Positions 36,559-44,546 are shown, counted from the stretch's first letter. The stretch is DNA of 44,546 bases from Symploca sp. SIO2C1 (GCA_010692635.1 JAAHGL010000044.1:1-44546); one strand, 5' to 3'. Numbers and translations: made by a program. Notes: a model not told the origin generated them from the sequence alone.

Positions 36559-38079
36559 TTACTGGGAAACTGACTCTTCCCAAGCTCCCGTTATACCCGT
36601 AGGGTTAGCCGGAGTTGGTGACGAGCGATGCCAACGGGTTTGTCCATCGGGCCCGTCAATCAAGGTAATGCCTGCTGCTTGCAGTTGATTGCGGATGCGA
36701 TCGCTCTCAGCATAGCGTTTTTCTTTGCGTGCTTGATGCCGTTGTTGCAGTAGCGATTCAATCCAATTCACATCAATCTCTGGAACCGGTAAGGTTTCGG
36801 CTTGAACTTCTAAACCAAATACTCCAGCAAGCTGTATCAACGTCTGCGATAGAGCACGCAACTGCCCATCCTCAAGTTACTGAGATTTTTGATAGCAACG
36901 TTGATTAAACTCTCGTTTTAGGGATTTCGCCAACTCAAACAACACTGCTAATCCAGCCGCTGTATTAAAGTCAGAATCCATTGCTGCTTGAAAACGGGCA
37001 ACCGCTTGTGAGTCCAATTCATCAAGAGTCCCAGCTTGTGGCGATAGATTGCATTGCTGCCAGTCTAAATTCAGGGCATCTTTGATGGTTTGCCAGCCAT
37101 GAACGGCAGCGGTAATGGCTGATTCAGTAAAATCTAAAGGCTTGCGATAATGAGCTTGCAAAACGAATAACCTGACAACCATTGGATCGAGCGGCTGCGG
37201 ATACTTTGACCATTTACCGTCTAACAAATCTCGAATGGTCGTAAAGTTCCCTAAAGATTTAGACATCTTCTCCCCATTCACTGTCACCATGCCATTGTGC
37301 AGCCAGTATCGAGCCAAGGGCTTACCTGTTAGCACTTCTGATTGAGCGATTTCATTTTCATGGTGGGGAAACACCAAATCGCCCCCACCGCCATGAATAT
37401 CAATCGTCTCACCCAATCGGGCACGAATCATTGCCGAGCACTCAATATGCCACCCAGGTCGTCCTTTGCCCCAAAGAGAATCCCAAGCAGGCTCTCCTGG
37501 TTTGGCAGCTTTCCACAGTGCAAAATCAAAAGGGTCTTGTTTTTTGCTCTCTGGTTCGTCTGGGTTGATGCGTCCACCTGCTCCAGCTTGCATCTGCTCT
37601 CTTCTTCGTCCAGAGAGTTTGCCATACTCCGAAAACCGCCGCACATTATAGTAAACATCGCCATCCACTGCGTAAGCATAGCCTTTCGTTTCCAGTGCTT
37701 GGATGAGATGAACAATCGCTGGGATATGTTGGGTGACACGGGGATACTCATCAGCGTCAATGACGTTCAACCGCCGAATATCCTCAAAATATTCATTGAT
37801 GTAGCGATCAGCAATTTCTTGCATCGAGCTGCCTTCAACTCTAGCCCGATTCAAAATTTTGTCGTCAATATCGGTAAAGTTCTGCACATACCGTACTTGA
37901 TAACCCCGCCATTGTAAATAACGCCGCATTACATCCCAGCCTATATAAGACCGGGCATGACCTAAATGGCAGTAGTCGTATACTGTTACCCCACAGCAAT
38001 ACATAGTGACTTTACCAGGTTCAATCGTTTTGAACGGCTCTTTTTGGCGAGTCAATGTGTTGTATAGAGTGAGGCTCAT
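36559..38079 (-). pseudogene. cysS: Cysteinyl-tRNA synthetase, interrupted by in-frame TAA
   Basis: The enzyme charges tRNA-Cys. The first 400 residues contain HIGH (HLGH, 38-41), KMSKS ([10 protein letters not shown]) and all four zinc ligands (Cys29, Cys214, His239, Glu243). Translation then stops at TAA (36877-36879). The following codons, in the same frame, read LEDGQLRALSQTLIQLAG and on to GLEVQAE, ERYAESDRIRNQLQ and IDGPDGQTRW, the normal CysRS C-terminus, ending at 36559. A single codon interrupts the gene. It could be a pseudogene, a sequencing error, or two chains. It is downstream of a COG0523 gene and a Zur-like operator, suggesting a zinc-regulated extra copy. Confidence 0.85.
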
Positions 38080-38348
38080 TGCAAATTTTGGATTGTTAAG
38101 GTTTGGAGCAAGTATTCCAGTAGCATTTAGAGCGATAACGCTTCTATTACCAATGGATAATTGATAATTGATAATTGATAATTAATTAATTCGGTTTAAA
38201 GCCTCTCCTTTTAAGGAGAAAAAAAAGAAATAAGATTTCCTTATCTTCAATCAAGCAAGGTTTTAACCTTCTTGTAATTATCCATTATTCATTATCCATT
38301 ATCAATTAATTAAGCACATGGCTTTAATTATCAATTGAAGGACTCCGA
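38080..38348. repeat. Repeat family D, copy 2, between cysS and COG0523 gene
   Basis: Main unit 38151-38311: ATTGATA/TGGATAA heptads at both ends in inverted orientation, inner block CGGTTTAAAGCCTCTCCTTTTAAGG resembling that at 25600-25680. It separates two likely co-regulated genes. Confidence 0.6.
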
Positions 38349-39422
38349 TTAGGCGAGACAATGCTTCAGGTTCTGCCGCAGGTTCTCTGCATCCAGATTG
38401 CGCCCAATAAACACAAGTTGATTACTGGGTGAAGTTCGCCACTGTTCTGCTTGCAAGTCAAAGCGCGGACCACTCAGTTGAAAGATATGGCGCAACTCGC
38501 TGTCAGCAAACCAAAGGATTCCTTTTGCCCGGAAGACTTCCTGGGGCAATTGTTCTTGCAGGAACGATTCAAACTTGTGAACATCAAAGGGGCGATCACT
38601 CTCAAAGGCGATCGACACAAATCCATCATTATCTAGATGATCAGAATGGTGATGATGGTGTTCATGGTGATGATGGGTGTGATCTTCATGATGATCGTGC
38701 GAATGATGATGATCACGATCGTGCTGAGATTGCTCAATCTCTTCCTGAACTAAATCAGCATAGGCTTCCGGATTGTTGTAACCGACATCCAGAATCAACG
38801 GCAGTGACACCTTTCCATGCTGGCTATGAAGAATCCTGGCACCTGCTTTGACGGTGCGAATGTAAGCCTCCAGGTTCTGAATCTGGTTTGGCTTTGCCAG
38901 ATCGGTTTTGTTCAAAATCGTGACATCTCCGTAGGCAATTTGCTTGAATGCCGCTTCGCTCTCAAAGTGATCGGGGGTGAATGTCTCAGAATCCACCACC
39001 GTGATGATTGAATCTAGCCGAGTCATGTCACGCAATTCCGTCCCCAAGAAGGTTATAACGATGGGTAATGGGTCAGCGACTCCAGTGGTTTCAATCACCA
39101 TATAATCAACTTGATCTTCTCGTTCTAACACTCGGTAAACTGCATCCACTAACCCATCATTGATGGTGCAACAGATACAGCCATTACTCAGTTCCATCAT
39201 GTCTTCATCCATCGACACCAATAACTGGCTATCAATGTTGATGTCGCCAAATTCATTGACCAAGATGGCGACTTTTAAATCTTGGCGATTACTCAAAATG
39301 TGGTTAAGCAAAGTAGTTTTACCACTGCCGAGAAACCCTGTGATGATAGTGACAGGCATTCCTCTTTTAGGAATGTCCAGAGTCGTTGGGTGGGAAAGAG
39401 TTACTGTGTCAGTCATATCCAA
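38349..39422 (-). CDS. COG0523 GTPase with His-rich loop, putative zinc chaperone
   Basis: This 357-residue CobW-type G3E GTPase has Walker A GFLGSGKTT (29-37), the zinc-binding CxCC motif NGCICC (Cys82, Cys84, Cys85), the Walker-B-like ETTGVADPLP and guanine NKTD. A His/Asp-rich stretch (about 232-262, more than 15 His) is typical of zinc-storing or chaperoning members. The C-terminal CobW_C domain ends VFIGRNLDAENLRQNL. Proteins of this kind deliver Zn2+ to client enzymes under limitation. Divergent from the CcmM paralogue, with a Zur-type site between. cysS follows on the same strand. A TGG-rich start at ATG 39422 is used; 39416 is also possible. Confidence 0.92.
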   Translation of the reverse strand: MDMTDTVTLSHPTTLDIPKRGMPVTIITGFLGSGKTTLLNHILSNRQDLKVAILVNEFGDINIDSQLLVSMDEDMMELSNGCICCTINDGLVDAVYRVLEREDQVDYMVIETTGVADPLPIVITFLGTELRDMTRLDSIITVVDSETFTPDHFESEAAFKQIAYGDVTILNKTDLAKPNQIQNLEAYIRTVKAGARILHSQHGKVSLPLILDVGYNNPEAYADLVQEEIEQSQHDRDHHHSHDHHEDHTHHHHEHHHHHSDHLDNDGFVSIAFESDRPFDVHKFESFLQEQLPQEVFRAKGILWFADSELRHIFQLSGPRFDLQAEQWRTSPSNQLVFIGRNLDAENLRQNLKHCLA

Positions 39423-39473
39423 TTCCGGGTCTTCCGTTACGTTGTGCCCTCCTGTTAGAGGAATATAACATCG

Positions 39474-39537
39474 ACTAAGCAGGTAGAAACTAGGTTAAAA
39501 CGATAATCATTATCATATTATAAGATCTTTGTCATTG
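39474..39537. promoter_or_regulatory. Zur-type operator between divergent genes
   Basis: Core CGATAATCATTATCA (39501-39515) differs from TGATAATCATTATCA in one base. The surrounding 64 bp match the cassette at 31542-31605. It could control both the COG0523 gene (start 79 bp away) and the CcmM-like gene. Confidence 0.75.
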
Positions 39538-39707
39538 CGGGAACACAACCAAACAGAAGACATTTAGCGGTTACGTAGGAATTTATGAGATGATTGTGCA
39601 ATAATCCTTATGCCCTCACCTTTACGGAAACTACCAAGACTTTTAACCCCGTCGCCGTCTATGGGGATGCGCCCAATCCAACTCAACTTTGAACCGAGGA
39701 CAATATC

Positions 39708-40643
39708 ATGCCGTTGCGTCATCAACCCGCCCCACCCACCCCCTGGGACCACGATCTGGATCGGCCCACCATTGCCGCATCTGCCTATGTCCATCCCCAG
39801 TGCAGTCTAATTGGGGATGTGCAACTGGGCGAAAATGTAATCGTCGCCCCCAATACCTCCATTCGTGCGGACGAAGGGGCTCCCTTTTACATCGGTGCGA
39901 ATACCAACATTCAGGATGGGGTGGTCATTCATGGATTAGAGCAGGGACGAATCTTAGGGGACGATCAGCAAGCCTACTCGGTGTGGATTGGTCATGATAC
40001 CTGCATTACCCATATGGCGTTGATCCACGGTCCTGCTTATGTTGGAAATGAGTGTTTTATTGGCTTTCGCTCGACGGTGTTTAATGCGCAGGTTGGTCAC
40101 GGTTGCATTGTGATGATGCACGCCCTGATTCAGGATGTGGAGATTCCCCCCGGTAAGTATGTGCCGTCGGGAGCGGTGATTACGACTCAGCAGGCAGCCA
40201 AGCGGCTGCCAGATGCTAACGATAGCGATCGCACCTTTTCTCACCACGTAGTCCAAATTAATCAAGCCTTACGGGCGGGGTATCTCTGTGCAGACGATAT
40301 CGCCTGTGTCACCCCTTTGCAGAATCCGGTCTCCAGTAATAGCTCTCGGTCTATGCCTCAAAATGGCAAAGCATCTCATCCTTTACAGGCAGACATCGTA
40401 GACACGATCCGACAACAACTCCGCCAGGGTCACCACATTGGTCTGGAATTCGCCAATGCGCGACGATTCAAGGTTGGTTCCTGGCAGAGTGGCCTTACGA
40501 TTACCAGTGCCCATGAGGCTCAGGTGCTAACCCAGGTGAAACAGTTTTTGGGCAATCACCCTGGCGACTACGTGCGATTGTTGAGCATTGACCCTAAGGC
40601 AAAACAGCGCCAGTTGGAGCAACTGATTCAGAAGCCAGAGTGA
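39708..40643 (+). CDS. Short CcmM paralogue: gamma-carbonic-anhydrase domain with a single SSUL domain
   Basis: 311-residue protein, clearly CcmM-like. Residues 1-200 form the left-handed beta-helix gamma-CA domain ([48 protein letters not shown]), with the three metal-site His candidates retained (VVIHG, ITHM, LIHG). Residues about 230-305 are a RuBisCO-small-subunit-like domain ([18 protein letters not shown], then [20 protein letters not shown]). Standard CcmM has three to five SSULs to gather RuBisCO in the carboxysome; this has one, and the Cys typical of the WQSC loop is Gly (SWQSG). No ccm genes are near. The Zur-like operator upstream suggests expression under zinc limitation. ATG 39708 is preceded by GAGGA. 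Confidence 0.9.
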   Translation: MPLRHQPAPPTPWDHDLDRPTIAASAYVHPQCSLIGDVQLGENVIVAPNTSIRADEGAPFYIGANTNIQDGVVIHGLEQGRILGDDQQAYSVWIGHDTCITHMALIHGPAYVGNECFIGFRSTVFNAQVGHGCIVMMHALIQDVEIPPGKYVPSGAVITTQQAAKRLPDANDSDRTFSHHVVQINQALRAGYLCADDIACVTPLQNPVSSNSSRSMPQNGKASHPLQADIVDTIRQQLRQGHHIGLEFANARRFKVGSWQSGLTITSAHEAQVLTQVKQFLGNHPGDYVRLLSIDPKAKQRQLEQLIQKPE

Positions 40644-40689
40644 GCCTCGTATCGTCTGATAATGTCAAGGTAGGAGATACCCTGTTGTA

Positions 40690-40884
40690 GGGGTGAACGA
40701 AATTTACAGTGGCTTTCAATAAATAAGGTAGAAGGCAGAGGGCAGAAGGCAGAACCCACCCCTAACCCCTCCCAGGAGGGGAACAGAAGGGAAGATGATT
40801 TGACAAATGTTTCTTCACTCATTACTCATTACTCATTACTCATTACTCAAAAAAGTTCTCCCACACCTTTTTTCACCTCACCCC
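40690..40884. mobile_element. MITE family C, copy 3, with 7-bp target duplication and repeat cargo
   Basis: Ends GGGGTGAACGAAA and TTTCACCTCACCCC. Exact TGTTGTA duplication at 40683-40689 and 40885-40891. It is in inverted orientation relative to the other copies and carries AAGGCAGA, CCCCTAACCCCTCC and ATTACTC heptads inside. Confidence 0.85.
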
Positions 40885-40940
40885 TGTTGTAGAGCCTCCA
40901 GCAACCCAGTGTTTGATTTGTAGTGTCATGGTGTTGACCT

Positions 40941-40979
40941 CACAACAGTTGTTAGGAGGCAAATATAACAACTGTTGTG
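40941..40979. promoter_or_regulatory. Operator-like tandem palindromes
   Basis: CACAACAGTTGTT (40941-40953) and AACAACTGTTGTG (40967-40979) are perfect inverted copies, and each half is itself a palindrome around one base (ACAAC-N-GTTGT). TTGACC lies at 40934-40939. It could bind a dimeric repressor, but no regulator or matching gene is known from this window. A hairpin in RNA is also possible. Confidence 0.4.
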
Positions 40980-41212
40980 ATATGCCGCAAAGCGCATTGG
41001 CTCTCGTATCAAGCTCTCTGGAGCGCAATAGCTTCCGCCATCTGTTCCTCAGATGCTTCGCCTACGCTGCGCTTATCTTAATGGCAATCTTTCTCTGAGT
41101 ACAATTGCTTATTGCAAAACTGGGATGCTCCCCTGTGGTTTTTGCTCAATCTGCGGGAAAAGTTCTTACTCAAGCAAGAGCAGAATTGATTTGAAACTCA
41201 AACGGGATATTA

Positions 41213-41227
41213 TGATAATCATTATTA
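41213..41227 (+). promoter_or_regulatory. Zur-type operator upstream of alpha/beta-hydrolase-like gene
   Basis: TGATAATCATTATTA, 14 of 15 matches to TGATAATCATTATCA, ending 14 bp before ATG 41242. Its position argues for starting the gene at 41242, not at the longer open frame (41053). Confidence 0.72.
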
Positions 41228-41241
41228 TACATAGACCTGTT

Positions 41242-42141
41242 ATGAATCAAGCAACCTTACCGACTCAAAATAACTCTGTGATTGGCGGGACAAAGAATGT
41301 TTACAACTGGAATTTTTTAGACAAACAATATCAAATAGTCTATGAAACAATCGGTGCGGGAAACCCCGTACTGTTACTTCCTCCTTTTAGTACGGTTTCC
41401 AGTCGCACCGAGATGAAAGGGATTGCCAATCTACTTGCCACAACCTATCAAGTGACGGTTTTAGATTGGTTGGGATTTGGCGAGTCTCAATGTCCCCCTG
41501 TGGATTATAATCCCGCATTATTTCAGCAGTTGTTGAGAGATTTTATTAAATCTATCTTTAATAGCTCAATTATCCTCATTGCTGCGGGTCATGCTTCAGG
41601 ATACGCTTTAAAATTTGCCCATGATCAACCAGATATAATTTCTCAACTAATCTTAATTGCTCCCACTTGGCAAGGACCTTTGCGAGTTATGGGTTTACCA
41701 GATGGTGTCAGAAATGGGGTGAAAAACTTGGTGCGATCGCCTTTCATCGGACAAGGGTTATACTATCTCAATACTACCCCTTCCTTTCTCAAGCTAATGT
41801 ATAAACGCCACGTTTATGTGGATGAAAGCAAACTAACTCCCGAATTTATCGCCCAAAAACACCAAATAACTTCTAAAAATGGCGCGAGATATGCTCCTGC
41901 TGCCTTTGTTACTGGCGCGATCGATCCTGTGACAGATAGAGAAGAATTCTTGCAACTTTTGGATTCTGTATCGCTACCCATGTTAATCATTCTGGCAGAA
42001 AATGCACCCCCGAAATCGAAAGCGGAAATGGAGGCGATGGCAGAGTTAGAAAAGGTGCAAACATTTAGATTAAGGGGAACGTTGGGGATTTATGAAGAGT
42101 ATCACGAAGCCGTGACAGAAGCGATTCAGAATTTTCTTTAG
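41242..42141 (+). CDS. Alpha/beta-hydrolase-fold protein lacking the nucleophile Ser
   Basis: This is a 299-residue protein starting MNQATLPTQNNS. The fold is clear: PVLLLPPFSTVSSR (oxyanion strand), VLDWLGFGESQ (strand and turn), the elbow GHASG, a cap with long helices, LIILAENAPPKS (acid strand) and YHEAV with a candidate His. In the elbow, the third position that should be Ser is Ala118, with Ser at 119, so a canonical triad seems absent. It may be a non-enzymatic or altered member. The upstream Zur-type site puts it in the metal island. Role unknown. Confidence 0.72.
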   Translation: MNQATLPTQNNSVIGGTKNVYNWNFLDKQYQIVYETIGAGNPVLLLPPFSTVSSRTEMKGIANLLATTYQVTVLDWLGFGESQCPPVDYNPALFQQLLRDFIKSIFNSSIILIAAGHASGYALKFAHDQPDIISQLILIAPTWQGPLRVMGLPDGVRNGVKNLVRSPFIGQGLYYLNTTPSFLKLMYKRHVYVDESKLTPEFIAQKHQITSKNGARYAPAAFVTGAIDPVTDREEFLQLLDSVSLPMLIILAENAPPKSKAEMEAMAELEKVQTFRLRGTLGIYEEYHEAVTEAIQNFL

Positions 42142-42205
42142 CATCAATATTTAATAATTTCCCAGGCTAATTTTAGATTAAAAACCGTTTTTCTGGAAAT
42201 GAGAT

Positions 42206-42220
42206 CGATTATCATTATCT
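42206..42220 (+). promoter_or_regulatory. Zur-type operator upstream of second COG0523 gene
   Basis: CGATTATCATTATCT, 12 of 15 matches to TGATAATCATTATCA, 22 bp before the ATG at 42243. Weaker than the others, but with the same placement. Confidence 0.62.
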
Positions 42221-42242
42221 AAAAGAGCTTAGGAATTAGATT

Positions 42243-43211
42243 ATGGTAGCGACAACCACCAACACCGTTCCCGTCACGGTACTAACAGGTTATCTAGGTG
42301 CGGGTAAAACTACCCTCCTCAATCGTATCCTTACTTACGAACACGGTAAAAAAGTAGCAGTCATCGTTAACGAGTTTGGAGAAGTCGGGATTGATAATCA
42401 ACTGGTGATTGATGCCGATGAAGAAATCTTTGAGATGAACAACGGCTGTATTTGCTGTACGGTGAGGGGTGACTTGATTCGCATTATCGGCAATTTAATG
42501 AAGCGTCGCAACAAGTTCGACCATTTGGTCATTGAAACCACTGGGTTAGCTGATCCCGCCCCTGTAATTCAAACCTTTTTTGTGGATGAAGATATGAGAG
42601 ACAAGATTGCCTTGGATGCGGTGGTTACTGTCGTCGATGCCAAACATATTCAGCAACACTGGGAAGCAGATGAAGCACAGGAACAAATTGCTTTTGCCGA
42701 TGTAATTCTTCTCAATAAAACCGATCTTGTTCATCCCGAAGAATTGGATGATTTGGAAAGTAAAATTAAAGCCATGAACGGGATGGCAAAAATCTATCGC
42801 ACGCAAAATTCTGAATTATCGATGGATGCGTTGTTAGGAGTCCAAGCATTCGATTTAGACCGCGCTTTGGAAATCGACCCCGAATTTCTCAACGAAGATG
42901 CCCACGAACACGACGAGACAGTAAAATCCTTTGCCATAGTAGAATCTGGAGAACTAGACGGACAGAAACTGGATGACTGGTTGAGTAACTTATTGCAAAC
43001 TAAAGGTGTAGATATCTTTCGCATGAAAGGTATTTTAAATGTTGCAGGAGAAAGCGATCGCTTTGTCTTTCAGGGAGTACATATGCTGTTGGATGGGAAA
43101 CCAGACCGCCCTTGGAAGGAAGGAGAAACCCGTAAGAATGAATTAGTATTTATCGGTCGCAATCTAGATGAGGTACAACTGAGAAAGGATTTCAAACAAT
43201 GTTTGGTGTAG
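42243..43211 (+). CDS. COG0523 GTPase, second copy, putative zinc chaperone
   Basis: A 322-residue G3E GTPase with Walker A GYLGAGKTT (16-24), CxCC (Cys69, Cys71, Cys72 in NGCICC), ETTGLADPAP, and NKTD. There is no long His-rich loop, only EDAHEHDE near residue 221. The C-terminal domain ends VFIGRNLDEVQLRKDF. Together with the His-rich copy at 38349-39422, it gives two sub-types of this family in one region. It probably inserts or hands over Zn2+. Its 3' end overlaps the WD40 gene by 13 bp, suggesting translational coupling. Confidence 0.92.
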   Translation: MVATTTNTVPVTVLTGYLGAGKTTLLNRILTYEHGKKVAVIVNEFGEVGIDNQLVIDADEEIFEMNNGCICCTVRGDLIRIIGNLMKRRNKFDHLVIETTGLADPAPVIQTFFVDEDMRDKIALDAVVTVVDAKHIQQHWEADEAQEQIAFADVILLNKTDLVHPEELDDLESKIKAMNGMAKIYRTQNSELSMDALLGVQAFDLDRALEIDPEFLNEDAHEHDETVKSFAIVESGELDGQKLDDWLSNLLQTKGVDIFRMKGILNVAGESDRFVFQGVHMLLDGKPDRPWKEGETRKNELVFIGRNLDEVQLRKDFKQCLV

Positions 43212-44278
43212 GTACAAAGGGGAAAGTCTTATTCCAGCAACAGTGGCAGGGTAGTCTTTCAGAATACGTTACCGCAGTAGCCTGGTCGCCCAATGGTCTA
43301 TTAGCTGCTAGTTCGGCTGCGGGAGAAGTGGTTTTATGGCAAGATGGCAACCTGGTTAGTTTATTACCTGCTGGTGTAGCATCTATTGACTGTCTGGCTT
43401 TTTCTTCCGATGGCAAGTTTTTAGCTGCTGGCGGACAGAATGGCAAGGTTAGAGTTTGGTCGATCTTAGATTCCCCCCTTTCGCAAGGGGAGCTAGGGGG
43501 GATCTATACCCTAGATAATGCGCCCTCATGGGTCGATAAACTGGCTTGGAGTCCTGCTTGTAACCACTTAGCCTTTAGTTTAGGACGTTACGTAGGAATC
43601 TGGGATGCCGATAGTCAAACTGTTATTACTACTCTACCCTTTGCTAACTCCTCTGTTTTAGATTTAGCTTGGCGACCGAATGGGGAAAATATTGCTATAT
43701 CGGGTAAGGTCGGAGTCAAAGTATGGTCTACTAAAGATTGGGATGATGAACCCTATCTCATCGATATCCCCTCAGCTAGTATGGTTACGGCTTGGTCTAG
43801 GGACAGTAAATATATTGCTTCTGGTAATTTCGACAATACCATCACAGTTCTAGAATATGGCAATCCCCATCCTTGGGTAATGCGGGGTTTTCCTGGTAAG
43901 ATTTCCAATCTAACTTGGTCGCAACGAGGATCGAGTAATGCACCTTTGTTGGCAGCATCGAGTGTAGAAGGCATTGCCGTCTGGAAAAAAGAAGCTGATG
44001 ATAAAGATGGTTGGAATGCAAATGTTTTAACTTTACACGACAGTAAGATTCAAGCCTTAGAGTTTCATCCCCATAGTTTATTACTGGCTTCTGCTGCGGA
44101 TGATGGTTGGTTAGGTTTATGGACGAAAGCCAAACAAGTAGAACAAATATTAGAAGGTGCGTCTGGGGGGTTTTCCTGTGTAGCTTGGAGTCAAAATGGC
44201 AAACAGTTGGCTGCTGGTGGTCAAAATGGGGAGTTAATTATTTGGTCGAAGTCTAAGCGGGGTAAAGGTTTTGGTTGA
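43199..44278 (+). CDS. WD40-repeat protein coupled to COG0523 GTPase
   Basis: This 359-residue beta-propeller protein has about seven blades with the GH-less cyanobacterial style (AWSPNGLLAASSAAGEVVLW, FSSDGKFLAAGGQNGKVRVW, AWSQNGKQLAAGGQNGELIIW). No signal peptide or enzyme domain. The start ATG 43199 lies inside the end of the COG0523 gene, so they are co-translated. A scaffold for delivering the chaperone to a client is an inference. A C/G-rich repeat at 43469-43508 is translated as SPLSQGELGG, inserted in a loop. Confidence 0.85.
   Translation: MFGVGTKGKVLFQQQWQGSLSEYVTAVAWSPNGLLAASSAAGEVVLWQDGNLVSLLPAGVASIDCLAFSSDGKFLAAGGQNGKVRVWSILDSPLSQGELGGIYTLDNAPSWVDKLAWSPACNHLAFSLGRYVGIWDADSQTVITTLPFANSSVLDLAWRPNGENIAISGKVGVKVWSTKDWDDEPYLIDIPSASMVTAWSRDSKYIASGNFDNTITVLEYGNPHPWVMRGFPGKISNLTWSQRGSSNAPLLAASSVEGIAVWKKEADDKDGWNANVLTLHDSKIQALEFHPHSLLLASAADDGWLGLWTKAKQVEQILEGASGGFSCVAWSQNGKQLAAGGQNGELIIWSKSKRGKGFG
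43469..43508. repeat. Dispersed C/G-rich repeat inside WD40 gene
   Basis: CCCCCCTTTCGCAAGGGGAG followed by CTAGGGGGGA, related to 19011-19092. Kept in frame. Confidence 0.6.
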
Positions 44279-44420
44279 TTTGAGTTTAGAGAAAATATCC
44301 TGACTCCGAACAATCCTTATGCACTTATGAAAACTTCTGCCTAAATTAAATTGGGTGCGGCTCTTTTAGGAAGACGCAATGTTACAAGAATACTACTGAC
44401 TTCCAACCCTTTCTGTATCT

Positions 44421-44546
<126 letters not shown>

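Larger units (their letters stand above)
40644..41212. other. Intergenic region with MITE and operator-like palindromes
   Basis: No gene is supported here. It contains MITE family C (40690-40884), the double palindrome (40941-40979), and a GCTTCGCCTACGCTGCGCTT tract common in cyanobacterial repeats. Open frames across 40913-41240 lack protein-like features. Confidence 0.5.

Noticed and set aside
24601-40891. Possible CRISPR arrays among the tandem repeats
   Set aside because: Units are 7 bp with no spacers, and no cas genes are present.
41053-41241. N-terminal extension of the hydrolase-fold gene
   Set aside because: It would place the Zur-type site inside the coding region and the residues are not protein-like. 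ATG 41242 fits better.

Overview
The window looks like chromosomal DNA of a filamentous cyanobacterium. HIP1 octamers (GCGATCGC) recur throughout. There is a CcmM-type gamma-carbonic-anhydrase/SSUL protein, multi-domain hybrid histidine kinases, class III adenylate cyclases and NACHT/HEAT and WD40 proteins, and many intergenic gaps are filled by 7-bp tandem repeats and MITE-like elements. I cannot name the species from sequence alone.

Layout. (1) 0.1-3.7 kb, minus strand: a small membrane-anchored hypothetical protein, a CorA magnesium channel, 5-formyltetrahydrofolate cyclo-ligase and a YPNG-repeat protein. (2) 3.8-8.7 kb, minus strand: a complete sugar-type ABC importer (lipoprotein, two permeases, ATPase). 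(3) 9.3-16.0 kb, plus strand: alpha/beta hydrolase, PlsC-like acyltransferase, MsrA and a 1060-residue NACHT-HEAT STAND protein. (4) 16.7-22.6 kb, minus strand: a cAMP signalling group made of a CHASE4-like/HAMP adenylate cyclase, a receiver-adenylate cyclase and a hybrid histidine kinase. (5) 23-31.4 kb: HD-type protein, small secreted protein, CBS-GAF-PAS-PAS histidine kinase, TM0106-type RecB-like nuclease and a degenerate Rpn-like protein. (6) 31.5-44.3 kb: a metal-homeostasis island. Four sites close to the cyanobacterial Zur consensus TGATAATnATTATCA lie at 31569, 39501, 41213 and 42206. They front a CzcO-like flavoprotein plus FeoB-like GTPase permease, a divergent pair (His-rich COG0523 GTPase with cysS downstream, and a short CcmM paralogue), an alpha/beta-hydrolase-fold protein without the nucleophile serine, and a second COG0523 GTPase overlapping a WD40 protein. 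An IsrB (RuvC-only IscB relative) remnant with a putative omega RNA sits against the 3' end of cysS, and cysS has an in-frame TAA.

The island is the best candidate for an under-described system. COG0523 GTPases, a paralogue of a zinc enzyme (CysRS), a gamma-CA-type protein and a FeoB-like transporter appear to share one zinc-responsive operator, suggesting a zinc acquisition/allocation programme. The second striking theme is repeat biology. Three copies of one MITE each have an exact 7-bp target duplication. Two 114-bp MITE copies match in length. Unrelated heptad arrays or element ends supply the stop codons of about eight genes. Heptad arrays are also translated inside a histidine kinase.
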